Assembly (NCBI GenBank): GCA_019454045.1
Contig: SKCR01021398.1
Coordinates: forward strand, 1-64,000
From: Zanthoxylum bungeanum
Lineage: Eukaryota > Streptophyta > Magnoliopsida > Sapindales > Rutaceae
Length of the DNA stretch: 64,000 nucleotides
Direction of reading: 5' to 3'
Shown in pieces: positions 24,770-35,184 of this stretch; position 1 is the first letter of the stretch, and the number at the start of each line of letters is the position of its first letter. The position numbers and the translations under genes are program-made. The notes beneath the pieces were generated by a model, which was not told the origin of the DNA, did no database searches, and worked only from the letters and a program-made list of their open reading frames with translations.

Positions 24770-25110
24770 ATTTAAATTCCAAATTTAATCGCTACGGGTC
24801 TCAAAGCCCAATTAACGTCCAATGTTAATTCAATTCAAGTCTAATGGGCTTTAATTAATTTCTTTAAGGCGTGGGCTCGGCAACCAAAGCCCAATTAAGG
24901 AGTAACCCCATAAGCCTAGAAATCAATTTCGGCCCATTAGGCCCAATTAAACTTTAAAGGTCTATAAGTCGCGTTTGGGCTTTATGGATGCGGTTTTGGG
25001 CCCAATTGGATCCAATCCAATTTGCCTAAACCCAACTTTATACAACAAAGCCCAATAAGCCAATAACAACTTTATAAGCCTAAATCCAATTTTAAGGCCC
25101 AAATAATTAA
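24770..25110 (-). promoter_or_regulatory. Cluster of TGGGCC/TGGGCT words in Copia-3 leader
   Basis: About ten copies of GGGCY or its complement in 340 bp (e.g. aaagcccaatt, ggcccattaggcccaatt, ttgggcccaatt). TGGGCY is the core of plant site II motifs bound by TCP factors. The same cluster is at 51480-51800 in Copia-4. A regulatory role is only inferred; short internal duplication is an alternative. Confidence 0.4.
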
Positions 25111-25736
25111 ATTACCAAATTCCAAATTTCCAATTTGATTACCTAAAGTGTAGATCATGATTAATCACCTAAATCAATATTTCCAAAACATCAAGTTAGT
25201 CCAATTAATCATGTTCATCATCATCATCATATGTCCAACACATTAATGAAAAATCAAACCCATTCACCATGCTCAAGTCTCGGCCAAGGGAGTTATTTTT
25301 GTCCGATTCGAATTCAATCCAATTAATTACACAATCGACATCGAATTAATATCCCGAATGATTACCAACACATCCAATGTCCAAAAAATCAAAAATCCAA
25401 GACTAAATAGAGCTTTTACATTCGGTCACTTGAAGGAATTTGGAGATTTTGTTCAATTCAAAATTCAATCCAATTAATCTTAAACTAACATCATCATAAA
25501 TGATTCTAACTCATCCAATGAATCAAAATAAAAAATTCCATGAATTCCAAATGCCCTAAACTTTCGGCCAGGGTAACATATTTGGGAAAAATTGTTCCAA
25601 ACCAATTTTATGAAATTGATCCAATCAAACTTCAATTAAACATATATTAAGCATATTCAATCAACCAATTTAACCAAAACATGCTCAAATCAAGTTTACC
25701 CAAATTTTAACCCTAAACTTTTCATGCTTGAACCTA

Positions 25737-25749
25737 GGCTCTGATACCA
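25737..25749 (-). other. Copia-3 primer-binding site
   Basis: Minus strand TGGTATCAGAGCC, exact initiator tRNA-Met complement, one base inside the LTR start at 25751. Confidence 0.92.
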
Positions 25750-25750
25750 T

Positions 25751-26654
25751 TGTTGGTTTCTATTTAGGTCCCAAGATCATCAAACAAGCAAGAAAAGTGT
25801 GAATACAATCAAAAGAAGTTGCGGAATACTTACATCGATCGGTTGAGACGATTTGATGAAGAACCAAAATGATTTTGGCCCTTTCAAAAACGCCAATGCA
25901 GTGCATATTTTTATCCTCAAAAAATTAGATTTTGATCCAAAGTTTTGAGCTTGAATCTTCGTCAAACGATTCCCGGCTCGTGGGTGAGTTTCCTTAACAC
26001 ATTCGTATGACTCTCGGAGTGCTAGCTCTCAAGTATTTTGCAACAAAAACACTCCAAAATGGCTCACCATTTTCGGCCAACCATGGCAGTCACAGCCCCT
26101 TAGGCGTGAACTTGAGGGAGGGAAAGAGAGATGAAATAGATGAGTTAAGTTGGTAAATGGTGAATAAACATTTCATTTATATATTTTCTCAAATAAACAA
26201 ATCAATTTCCATTTAATTTAACTTTCAAAAAGTCAAATATGCCAACTTTAATTAGCTTGAGTGTTCCACACTCCAAAATCAAAATCCATCAACTCATATC
26301 AACTTTAATAAAGTGACACATTGTCAAGTCACATCACTCAAAGTGACAAGTGATTTGACGCTTGATGCGACTAATGATTTGACGCTTAATATGACTTGCA
26401 TGCCGCACTCGAATTCGAAACGCGAATGCGCTCATAATCACTCTCGGGCTCGGGTTCGCTAATTCCTAATTAGCGAATTTTCCATTGTGTCGTAATTAAA
26501 TGATTACGCCTAGCAAATTCACTATTCATGTCGCTAATGAATTAATTCTAAATTAACTCGTTCGCCCGAATTAAAATCCAATTTCAATTCCGCGTCGAAA
26601 TCTAATTTCGTTTAAAATATCGAATATATTAATTTATCCGATTAATTCCAAATT
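25751..26654 (-). repeat. Copia-3 5' LTR, segment 1
   Basis: Matches 17842-18745 of the left LTR. Ends with aaatt (26650-26654), the target duplication of the solo LTR. The LTR resumes at 33114. Confidence 0.9.
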
Positions 26655-28428
26655 TGTAACATCCCATATTATTTTAGGATGTTGGCGTGAATTATATTTT
26701 CGCCTGTAGGGTCGTGTTCGAACGCGAGATTCATTTTTCAGTAAAATTAGATTATTTTCATAGAATTAATTATAAGTATTCATTAAATTAACAAAAAGGT
26801 AAAATTGGAATTAATAAAAGTAATAATTAGATCCTATGACTTTCTAGAATATATATATATATATATATATCATATTTTTCTAGATCCATCTAACAAAAAA
26901 AGATATATATATATATACCCACACACACGTGCTTCACATAAGGAACACACACTTGACTCACACGTGTTTCACTCACACGCACACATCACACAGTCCAAAA
27001 ACACTAAGCAACACACGCAGAAGAGGGGGGATCGAGAGAGAAGGAAAAAAAATATAGAGAATGAGAGACTGAAAGAAGAAGAAACCAGAAGTTAGAGACT
27101 AGATAAGATATAGAAGAAGACCGAGAAAGGGAAAAGAAAGGAAAGAGAAAAGAGAGAAAGAGGTAGAACGAGAAGAAGAAGATGATGAGGAAGTTCGAAT
27201 CTGGGAGTTTAAATTCGTTAACGGAGTCAAATTGAAAAAAAAAAAATCTTATAGTAGAAAATAGTTTCCGACTGCTGCAAATGGATCGATGAAATTTTGT
27301 TGGAAGGGTAATTCTAAGGGTGAATTCATTTTCAATCAATGCTTTAATTCACTTGCTTTCAATGCTGTGAAAATGAAATTGTATGAATCAATTGCCATGC
27401 TCTGTTTTTCGCTGAAATACATACAAATAGAGAGGAATAGAGGGACTAGAAGAAGAGGTAAGTATATTATGCAGTGGTTTCTTTGAGTATTTTTGTTTTC
27501 AATGGTGTTGGATTTGTTAAAAAATTGGATAATTGGATGGATAAGACATGCTAGAGTGAATTAAAAATCTAGTTTTAGGATCTTAATAAGAAAAAAATTA
27601 GTTAGATTGAAGAAACTGGGGATAAGTTAAGTGTGAACCCTAGAATTACATTAAGGTGGGTTTTTGATAAAATTTGAGTTTTGTTTGTTTGTTTATTTGG
27701 ATGGGTTGGTCTGTGTTGAGAGAAATAGAGGAGAATTTGTGTAGCTGGAGTGTGTTCAAATCTCTATTAGCAATCCTTCAATGGTGGGTTTTAACGTTAC
27801 TGTTATTGTCACCAACAAGTGGATTTTTCAGGTCTATTTTCAAGTTCAATTTTGTTTAATCTCAGTTGTAACTTGTTTTATTATATTAATCATGTTTGAT
27901 TTTTCCAGCTTAATTTTGATTGAAATGTTAATGTTCCTTTTTTGGCTCATTTTGATTTGTTGATTTGATTAGCCCTCTCTCTGTGTGTTATTTATTTTTA
28001 TTTTATTTTGTTGTTATCTTGTTTAAGCTTTATGAACCTAAAAGTGCCGAATTTGATGAATCGGGTAAGCTGGTCCGTGCTTTGTTAATTGACCTATTCT
28101 TAATTCATATGTTTATTTAATAGTAATAAATTTTTATCGTGTGTGTATATTATTGCATATAGAACAAAAGTGATTTCAAGCAATTTGATTGAAAAACTTT
28201 AGTTTGATCAGGACCTCAGTTTGTTCATAGTTTCTCTGTGCTTCATGCAAATATTATTATATTAACCGACCTGAGCTATATAGATAAAGTTACTTTTTGC
28301 GGAAGATCCTAATGAAATTCAAGTCAAGATAAATTAAAAAAAAATTAAAATTAAAAAAAAAATGTTATTTGCAGTGTCGCAATGAAATTTTAGAGTTTAG
28401 ATATCTTTAACTATGTAAACATGAGTAA
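26655..28428. other. Solo LTR part left of the LINE
   Basis: No coding content. (TA)n tracts at about 26849-26870 and 26901-26917 precede an ACACAC-rich and then a purine-rich GAGAGA-type stretch to about 27180. This looks like promoter and 5' untranslated part of the original element in plus orientation, but a transcription start cannot be proved. ORFs here show no family match. Confidence 0.5.
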
Positions 28429-28466
28429 TTTTTTTTTTTTTTTTGAAAAGAAAGTAACACTTGTCA

Positions 28467-28766
28467 TTAACCTCCATTAAGGATAAGGTACATGATTTCT
28501 ACTGGAAATGAATCCAGCCATACAATTGTTTCAACATTTTGGATTGCTAACTTAGCTAAAGAGTGGGCCACAACATTAAAATTTCTAGATACATGAGAAC
28601 ATTTAAAGTTTTGGAAATGTCTGCAAGCATCCTCAATATCATAAATTACCCAAGCCACTTCTGTAATATTGCTATTCCTATTGTTAATTAGATCTACAAC
28701 CCCTTGAGCATCTGATTCCACAACAATCGAAGTCAGCCCACCTGTTCCGCTAGTTGCATACCCCAT
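28467..28766 (-). pseudogene. LINE ORF2 C-terminus: second half of RNase H
   Basis: 99 residues. VESDAQGVVDLI supplies the third acidic residue of RNase H, and HVSRNFNVVAHSLAKLA the conserved His/Asn block. It continues the domain begun in the frame at 28733-29944 after a frameshift near 28740-28760. The stop lies at 28467-28469, just before the poly(A) tail. Confidence 0.85.
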
Positions 28767-29944
28767 CTTACTGCCTCAGCTTCCGTATAGAGCACATTTC
28801 CATAGAATTTCGACATTTTACTGCCTGCCACTATAATCATACCATTCCAGTCTCTAATAATAGCTCCCAATCCAGAACATTTCTTCTCTATATTTATCGC
28901 TGCGTCAACATTTATCTTGTACCAGCCAACCGTAGGTGGATTCCAAGACTTCATGGCGGTCGCCTTTGATATTGTGTGGTGGTCCTTGTTCCAATGCATT
29001 ATCCTTTTATATGAATCAACCAACGCTTCTGCCCTTGCAATTATCCCCCAATTTCCTTCCAGTTTCCCTTCAAAAATTCGCTTATTTCTGGCTTGCCAGA
29101 TTGCCCAGAATGCTGCAGCAATCATCTCAAGATCTGTTCTATTATTAGTATTGGCCAATTGATTCAACGTAGTCCAGATATCCTGACATGATGCTTCTTG
29201 TATACTCTGATTAAAAGAGGTAACTTTCCAGACTTTCTTTGCTATCTTACATGACAGAAGCACATGATCAATGCTCTCTATTCCAGACTTGCAGTATTGG
29301 CAGATGGGGCTTTGCAGGATCTTCTTCTTCCACAGGTTCACAGCTGATGGCAACAGATTATTGGCAGCTCTCCACAAAAAAAATTTAATCTTTTCTGGGA
29401 TATTAAGATTCCAAATAAGGCTCCACTTGTTACTAGTTGATGCAGACTCTGAAGGAATGTCTGGGTGTTTCATCTTCATCGCTATCTGGTAGCCGCTCTT
29501 GACTAGGTACTGGCCTTTCTTGTCATAATGCCAAATAATGTGGTCTGGTTTTGGTTTTTTTGGAAGAGGAATCTCCAAAATTGCTTCTGCATCAATTTCC
29601 TTAAATCTTTCCCTTATCAACTCTTCATTCCATCTGCATTCTGCCTTAATCAAATCAGCAACTGTTGCACCTTTGGGGAGTTCTGGCTGCACAATAGGTC
29701 TGAAGGTAGAAGGCCTAGGAATCCAATTGTCCTCATTTATCACTACTTGACTGCCATTCCCAATCCTCCATCTGCAACCTTTTTCAAGAACTTGTCGTCC
29801 CCACACTATACTCCTCCAAACAAAAGAAGGATTGGAGCCCATCTTCGCATTCATGAAGTCAGAGTGTTTATAGTATCTTGCCTTTAAGACTCGAGCCACT
29901 AAAGTTTCTGGTGCTTGAATTACTCTCCATCCCTGTTTCGCCAC
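28733..29944 (-). pseudogene. LINE ORF2 fragment: thumb/zf-RVT region and first half of RNase H
   Basis: A 403-residue open frame. About residues 1-170 are the plant L1 region after RT (KQGWRVIQAPETLVARVLKARYY, WRIGNGSQVVINEDNW). About 175-245 is zf-RVT (IPEKIKFFLWRAANNLLP, then CQYCKSGIESIDHVLLSC). About 340-403 begins RNase H, with Asp347 in INVDAAI and Glu388/390 in TEAEAVRWGM. Frameshifts near 29975 and 28750 cut it from both neighbours. Longest intact frame in the window. RNase H-bearing L1s are known in plants and are thought to remove template RNA in cis. Confidence 0.88.
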
Positions 29945-29972
29945 TAGTGCTTGATTAAAGGGAAGTAGTTCC

Positions 29973-31070
29973 CTAAAGCCAAGACCTCACTTTGCTTGAC
30001 TTACTCTCCCACCTTGCCCAATGTATGCCTTTTTTATCTTCCTTATATCCCCACCAGAATTTCGCAATAGCTCTCTGTATATCCTCGCAAATCCCCACAG
30101 GTATCTTAAAAACACTCATCGTAAAAGTTGGTACTGCTTGTGCTACAGCTTTGATCAGAATTTCCTTTCCCCCACTTGAAAAGAATTTATGCTGCCAACT
30201 AGAAATCTTGCCGAGGACTCTAAGTTTAACATCATTGAAAAAACTCTTCTTCCTTCTGCCAATCATAGATGGTAATCCCAGATATTTCTAGTGCTTCGAA
30301 ACAACTTCAAGCTGAAAAATGTTCTTGATTGCTTCCTTAAGACTCGCTTGGGTGTTACTGCTGAAAAACATTGAAGACTTGTCATAATTAAACACCTGTC
30401 CTGATGCATCAGCATAGAGATCAAAGATAGTTTTCAAGTGTCTGCATTCCTCCAGTGAGGCCCTCGCGAAAATAAGACTGTCATCAGCAAAAAGGAGGTG
30501 TGAAATTTTGATGCTGATGCCAAAACCAGTCCGTGTATCTGTCTTTGTTGTTCTGCCTGCATAAACATATTGGAAAAAGCTTCTGCACAATAATGAACAT
30601 ATATGGAGATAAAGGGCACCCCTGTCTCAACACCCTCTTTTTGGTATAATATGACCTTTGGCTACCCCATTGATAATAACCGAAAATGTAGCTGTAGTAA
30701 TACAACTCATAACTAGGTCTACCCAAGATTGGGAGAACCCCAACCGAATCATAGCTTGCTGTAGAAAACACCATTCAACCCTATCATATGCTTTGCTGAT
30801 ATCTAACTTAAGAGCTACCATGCCATGTTTCTTTCCTCTGCTCATTCTAATCTTGTGTAGAGCTTCATACCCAATGATGATATTATCAGTGATAAGTCTA
30901 TCTGGAATAAATGCACTTTGGGTTGGAGAGATAATTTTGTGGAGAATAGTTTTCAATCTAGTTGCCAGAGTTTTAGAAATGATTCTGTAAATTACATTGC
31001 AGAGACTTATTGGTCTAAAGTCTCCCACTCTTTCTGGCCTATGGAATTTGGGAATCAGAGAGTGATATTT
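29973..31070 (-). pseudogene. LINE ORF2 reverse transcriptase, broken
   Basis: 30627-31028 holds VGDFRPISLCNVIYRIISKTLATRLK, SAFIPDRLITDNIIIGYEALH and KLDISKAYDRVEW, the RT blocks of plant L1. RQGCPLSPYMFI follows in another frame at 30484-30774. HLLFADDSLIF with the catalytic FADD is encoded at 30288-30590 (FADD at 30480-30491). 29973-30266 continues with KISSWQHKFFSSGGKEILIKAVAQAVPTFTMSVFKIP. Catalytic residues survive but four or more frameshifts split the protein. Confidence 0.87.
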
Positions 31071-31725
31071 CGTGCATTATAGTTGATGATTAAATTCTAT
31101 CTTTGTTTTTATGTTTCTGATTTTGATAATGAAAAAAAATGAGTAGTTAAATGTGCATATATATATGATTTTTTTTTATGGTGATTAAGTTTATTAGTTT
31201 AAGCATATATATATGATATTGTGTGTAATTGCATATTAGATTTTAAGTATTTAAAGCTGTGACAATTTATAATATAAATAAGCATGTATGGTGCATATTT
31301 AGCATACTGAAAATAACATAAACATATAAGACATAAGATGGTTAGAGAGAAAGGGTATCGATGATAGAGTAGAGAAATGCATACGCATATCTGTGCATTA
31401 TGGTTTTTATAATAGAGTTGAAATTAAGGATGACTTTGAGATTTAAAAGTATTTTAAATAAAAGTTTCAGATTTTTTTTTAAAAGTGAGATCTTTCGGAA
31501 AATGATTTTCACAGTTTTAAGATTTAAAGTGTGGTTTTCATGATTTTTCGGGGCATGAGGTAAAAAACTCACCCAGTATGTAACTTGAGATACAGTTCGG
31601 AATTGACGGATACTTTGGAATTGACGGATATAGTAGCATGTGCACATGTGGAGGACTGAGGGGACGCTCTCAGATCCTCGAACAGGACTAGGGACTACAG
31701 AGTCCCGAAATCCTAATTTCAGAAC
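31071..31725. other. Solo LTR, AT-rich part right of the LINE
   Basis: AT-rich, with short TATATA tracts. No coding or repeat structure recognised. Confidence 0.5.
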
Positions 31726-31926
31726 TTGGTGGCTACACTGCCAGTTGAGTTATGGTCTTGGGTGTAGAGCTCTACGCTGCCAGTTGAGTGTTTGTCCTGG
31801 ACGTAGAATACCACCAGTTCTAGAGATGCCCAGTTGAGTTATGGTCCTGAGCATCAAGTACACCCAGTTGAGTTATGGTCATGGGTGCAGAAAGACGTCC
31901 AGTTGAGTTATGGTCCTGGACGTAGA
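31726..31926. repeat. Imperfect tandem CAGTTGAGTTATGGTCCTGG repeats
   Basis: Five copies of cagttgagttatggtcctgg or close forms at about 31741, 31780, 31829, 31864 and 31900, spaced 34-49 bp, each followed by a g(g/a)cgtagag-like tail. Located in the solo LTR. Plus-strand orientation of the LTR is presumed. Confidence 0.8.
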
Positions 31927-32165
31927 GCAGTTTTCAGTTTTCAGATTTTAGTAAACAGTTTTCAGAAAATAGATTTTAGAAATAGTTTCCAGAAAACAGC
32001 AGTTTTATAAGAGATTCAGAATTTTAAAGTAAAAATCAGTTTTCAAGTAAAGTTATCAGCAAAGAGTTTTCAGAAATAAACTTTCAGAAAAGAGTTTTCA
32101 GAAACCGTTTTTAGAGATTAGTTTTTCAAAAAAGATTTTCAGATAGTATTTTCTAAATAGTATGA
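31927..32165. repeat. TTTTCAGA-rich degenerate repeat
   Basis: Irregular runs of gttttcaga/agttttcagaaa words, a dozen or so in about 240 bp. Simple-sequence decay or slippage in the solo LTR. Confidence 0.65.
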
Positions 32166-33113
32166 CATGCTAAAGTAGAAAGTAGTTTACGAGTTACGTA
32201 TATCAATCAAACATTTTAGATATCATTTGAGTTATATGTAGCTTATATTCATGCATGATGGCATTGTCACATTTATATGCATAAGTGGTTAATAATGATA
32301 TAACTTGTATGTTTATATAAGATTAACCTTTGTGAATGGCAGTATATGACAACACGATTTCATATACATGTTCGGTATTATTGAGTTGAAAATAGTAATT
32401 TGCAAATGCATGTATTTATAGCGTTAAAACTTAATAAGTTTCAAAATGATTATATGTGAAATGATAGATGTAACGGTACATTAGATTGCATATGTTTATA
32501 GTAGTATGGTGATTTGTTATGTAAGTGGTTTTAATTATCTGCATGTGAAGAATATTTATGATAGAGTTAGCATATAGAATGTAAAACAGTTAAAGATGAA
32601 TGTTTGATCGAAAGAAAAATTTATAAATCCGATTTGATGATATTTCAATGAAATAAAATAAGAATAAGTATGGTAAATAACCAAACTAAGACTAGCAAAG
32701 AGTAAACAGGTAAGTACTAAGATATTAAAATATCGCAACATAAGCGTGTAGTGTTTGAGTTTTACAGGTTGGTGACCTGATCGGTCAACCATAGACATCA
32801 GAGCTGGAGGAGTCGGATAGCAGCATTGCAGTCAGCCAGTCACTAGGTCTTAAGTTTGTATAAGTGTAACTGTAAAAGTTTTTATATATACGTATTTTTA
32901 GGCACAGAGCCAATTGGATTTGTCTTGAGTTTTTTTATATTAGTGATATTTTGTGTCTAGGCCTTATAGGTTATATTGTGGTGCTGGATCTTGATCCAGG
33001 TTGCATGACTTTTAGCAAAGGTCATGCCGAATTTTTCGCCAGAGTCAGAGGCTTATGGAGGCAGGTTAGCCTGTCTCCTGCCGGTAGCATCCTGGCTTAG
33101 GCGGGATGTTACA

Positions 33114-34274
33114 AAATTAACCGTTTTCTCTCTTTAGACGATATTTTATCCCAGATAAAATATCTCCGTAATTAATCCCAAATTAATTTTCTCACTTATC
33201 GAATTAATCCCAGATTAATTAAAGTGCGAGTCATACATCATTGGTGAATCATTGGGAAGCGACCCATGAGATCCTCGGATATGTTGGCAGTAAATACGGT
33301 TGTCGGACTATCTGAACGCGTAAGTACCAAGTACTACGTTTTACCGATTCACAAGACAAGGTTGGCTTCTAGCAAAGCGCCATGCCTATCCAATTCTCCA
33401 GAAATATCCTTAAGGGAATATATGATCTATATCAGGCGTAGTATATATCGTACGTGTACTTCGATCCAGTATCGGATGGTCACGTGCTAGGCCTGGGGCT
33501 GGAGTTATGTCTGCCCCGTACGAAGCACATGTCGGATGTCTGGTAACTAGTCTCTATAATCGGATATACATGACCTAGTCATAATATCCTGATGGCCGCG
33601 CAGTACTTAAGAGCACTAATACCATATCCTGGAGTGACATCATCTCCACTATGACTGGAGTGATACTTCCGTCTTGACATCACACCCAATACTCTACGAT
33701 TCTCAATATACCTAGCATTGGCGTACACAGAACCGGTTAAAGCCCTGGACGACCGCAATCAAAATATATTGATTGTCGTAAGCATTAGCGGTGCAAGTCT
33801 TAGGTTAAGACCAAATACACTTACCCTGATGTCGGACTCCCACAGACACACAGTCATACTACCAATGGGATTCTGAGGGGGGTCTATCCAGAGCGAAGCT
33901 GTTTCCCGTACCATCGGTGAAAACACAACCTCCTACCACACTTGCATAAGTATCCAATACTTAAATATATGAGAACTATGCCGTTGTGCCCTCACAACGC
34001 GCACAAGTGCAATACTAGTCTTTTACGTATTTATCGATGTCCAATCTCGATAATACTCTGACTATGGATATTTAATGATTAATCATTCGTGGACTGATAC
34101 TGTCTCATATCATCTCAATCTAGGAACTAATCATATGGACCTCTCATCATTTATACATCTAAGGTGATCTAATCACAAATGATAAGAGTGTAATTTCCTT
34201 GTCACATAGTTAATTTGTATAACAACACCATGATCTGCACAAATAGTGACGCTATAGGTCATAATTGTCCAACA
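33114..34274 (-). repeat. Copia-3 5' LTR, segment 2 (with duplicated aaatt)
   Basis: Matches about 18741-19862 of the left LTR and ends gtccaaca at 34274. Includes the right aaatt duplication at 33114-33118. The ORFs here mirror spurious ORFs in the left LTR. Confidence 0.9.
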
Positions 34275-34279
34275 TAAAC
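34275..34279. repeat. Target-site duplication, right copy (Copia-3)
   Basis: taaac, partner of gaaac at 17837-17841. Confidence 0.8.
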
Positions 34280-34367
34280 AATTTATTTTATTCATAATAA
34301 AATGTTTATAATAGCATTTTCAAGGAAATAAAATGGAGAATTGGCGCTCTGAACACCAACCCCAACA
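34280..34367 (-). repeat. Copia-A 5' LTR, segment 3 (outer end)
   Basis: Matches 2105-2191 of the left LTR (ttcataataaaa, then ggcgctct..ccccaaca). The terminal CA at 34366-34367 is the right boundary of Copia-A. Confidence 0.9.
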
Positions 34368-34722
34368 ATGTGATCACATCATAAAAGGTGTCTCCATTCC
34401 CATGTCACTACATGAACGACCTTTGATCAAGATCGTTATATCAATATGTATAATGGACCGCAACTATAGATAAACCATAAAAAAGTTCCCACTTTATTTG
34501 CTCTCTATGGACTATTTTAGATTACTATCTTCAGACTCAAATACCCTTGTGTATACTACTTATACACTAAGTCTGAAGGTATATGAGTAATCAAGGATAA
34601 TCAAGACAATTTACAATATGCGATTTAAATCAAACAAATTTGATAAATGAATAAAGCTTGTTTTATTTCAATAAATAATTCCATTTACAACACATGAAGC
34701 TCTAGGTCATAAATCCCAACCT
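34368..34722 (-). repeat. Copia-B-like LTR fragment hosting Copia-A
   Basis: Aligns with about 9400-9747 of the Copia-B LTR (atcacatcat..aaggtg, ggaccgcaactatagataaac, cactaagtctgaagg, to the end ..cataaatcccaac). It is more diverged than the two Copia-B LTRs are from each other, so it is another, older family member. Copia-A inserted into it; its left part must lie outside the window. Confidence 0.82.
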
Positions 34723-35184
34723 GGTCAACAATACACACAACTAGACCTATATGAAGCAAATCCCATGGAAACTATGCACACTCAGGAAAACAACAATGAT
34801 GTTGAACGTACTCCTTGAAAATCGATGCCTCCAGAATCCTATTTGTAATTTGAAGACGCCAAAAGATTTGTAAGACCTTGATAAGTCTAGTTATAAAGAA
34901 CACTTAAGCGAGAAATTCACCCTTTAGATACGCCATTTTGGCCAAAAACATTGTTCTACTAATTAAACTTTCAAATCTGTAAAAAAATTTCTTTTTACAA
35001 GAGTAATTCTAATTTTATATATTATGGATAACCATAATTCTACCCTTAATATGATAACCCTAATTAACTAAATCTAATAAAAAATAATTCTTAAAATCTC
35101 ATTGTCCTTGTTTAAGTGGTATTCTCTTGAAAATATTAGACTTCCTTAGCCCAATTCTTGGAGGCCTCTTCTTGAAAAGCTTGA
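34723..35184. other. Unassigned sequence
   Basis: No convincing coding blocks in either strand. By position it could be the internal start of the old Copia-B-like element or part of another LTR. Ends at the TGTAGG boundary of the next LTR fragment. Confidence 0.4.

Larger units (their letters stand above)
28429..31070 (-). mobile_element. L1-type LINE, 5'-truncated, with RNase H domain
   Basis: Minus strand. A run of 16 T at 28429-28444 is its poly(A) tail. ORF2 ends only about 22 bp before the tail. Upstream are C-terminal RNase H, CCHC-like zf-RVT region and reverse transcriptase. The match starts abruptly near 31070 in the RT N-terminus (LIPKFHRPERVGDFRPISLCNV), so ORF1, endonuclease and the first part of RT are missing. 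5' truncation is usual for target-primed integration. I could not settle a target duplication; aacatgagtaa near 28420 and aaaatgagtag near 31135 is a weak candidate. Confidence 0.88.
26655..33113. mobile_element. Solo LTR of a long-LTR (probably Ty3) element, with LINE inside
   Basis: Begins tgtaacatccc and ends gggatgttaca, an 11-bp terminal inverted repeat, flanked by perfect aaatt duplications (26650-26654 and 33114-33118). No second copy of its start and no gag-pol is seen, so it is a solo LTR left by recombination. Without the LINE it is about 3.8 kb. Ends of this kind and great length are known from Tekay/Del-type chromoviruses, but that lineage is inferred. Contains AT dinucleotide tracts (about 26849-26912), CAGTTGAG repeats and TTTTCAGA-rich sequence. 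Confidence 0.82.
17842..34274 (-). mobile_element. Copia-3: second Copia element nested in Copia-A 5' LTR
   Basis: Minus strand. LTRs are 17842-19862 and 25751-34274, the latter interrupted at 26655-33113. TGTTGG..CCAACA ends, tRNA-Met-type primer site at 25737-25749. Its internal region (5.9 kb) has only degraded pol. Copia-4 (44517-54584) belongs to the same family over LTR and internal region. LTR starts differ by about 6% by eye, so it is younger than Copia-B. Confidence 0.9.
1..34367 (-). mobile_element. Copia-A: Ty1/Copia LTR retrotransposon, host of nested insertions
   Basis: Minus-strand element. Order on the plus strand is 3' LTR (1-2191, outer end cut by the window), internal region (2192-5925), then the 5' LTR. 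The 5' LTR is split into three pieces (5926-7529, 17338-17841, 34280-34367) by Copia-B and Copia-3. The pieces rejoin to about 2.2 kb and match the left LTR in order. LTRs end in TG..CA (inner ends tgtagggg and ccccaaca). The primer site is complementary to initiator tRNA-Met. Pol order (integrase before RT-RNase H) is that of Copia. Many stops, frameshifts and an RT deletion make it defective. Lineage below Copia is not assigned. Confidence 0.9.

Noticed and set aside
26805..27339. Overlapping frames of 96 and 111 residues around the GAGAGA-rich stretch
   Set aside because: Produced by low-complexity purine/pyrimidine sequence in the solo LTR; opposite-strand shadows of each other.
28754..29887. 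Several plus-strand frames of 70-119 residues
   Set aside because: Antisense shadows of the LINE ORF2, whose minus-strand reading shows the known domains.
31126..31146. aaaatgagtag against aacatgagtaa near 28420 as LINE target duplication
   Set aside because: Only partial agreement, and about 60 bp separate it from the end of recognisable ORF2; kept as a weak candidate only.
31926..32165. Possible CRISPR-like or regular array of TTTTCAGA words
   Set aside because: Spacing is irregular, no unique spacers, and the context is a plant LTR.
26655..33113. Terminal inverted repeat tgtaacatccc/gggatgttaca as a DNA transposon
   Set aside because: 5-bp target duplication, TG..CA ends and LTR-like content fit a solo LTR better; no transposase is present.
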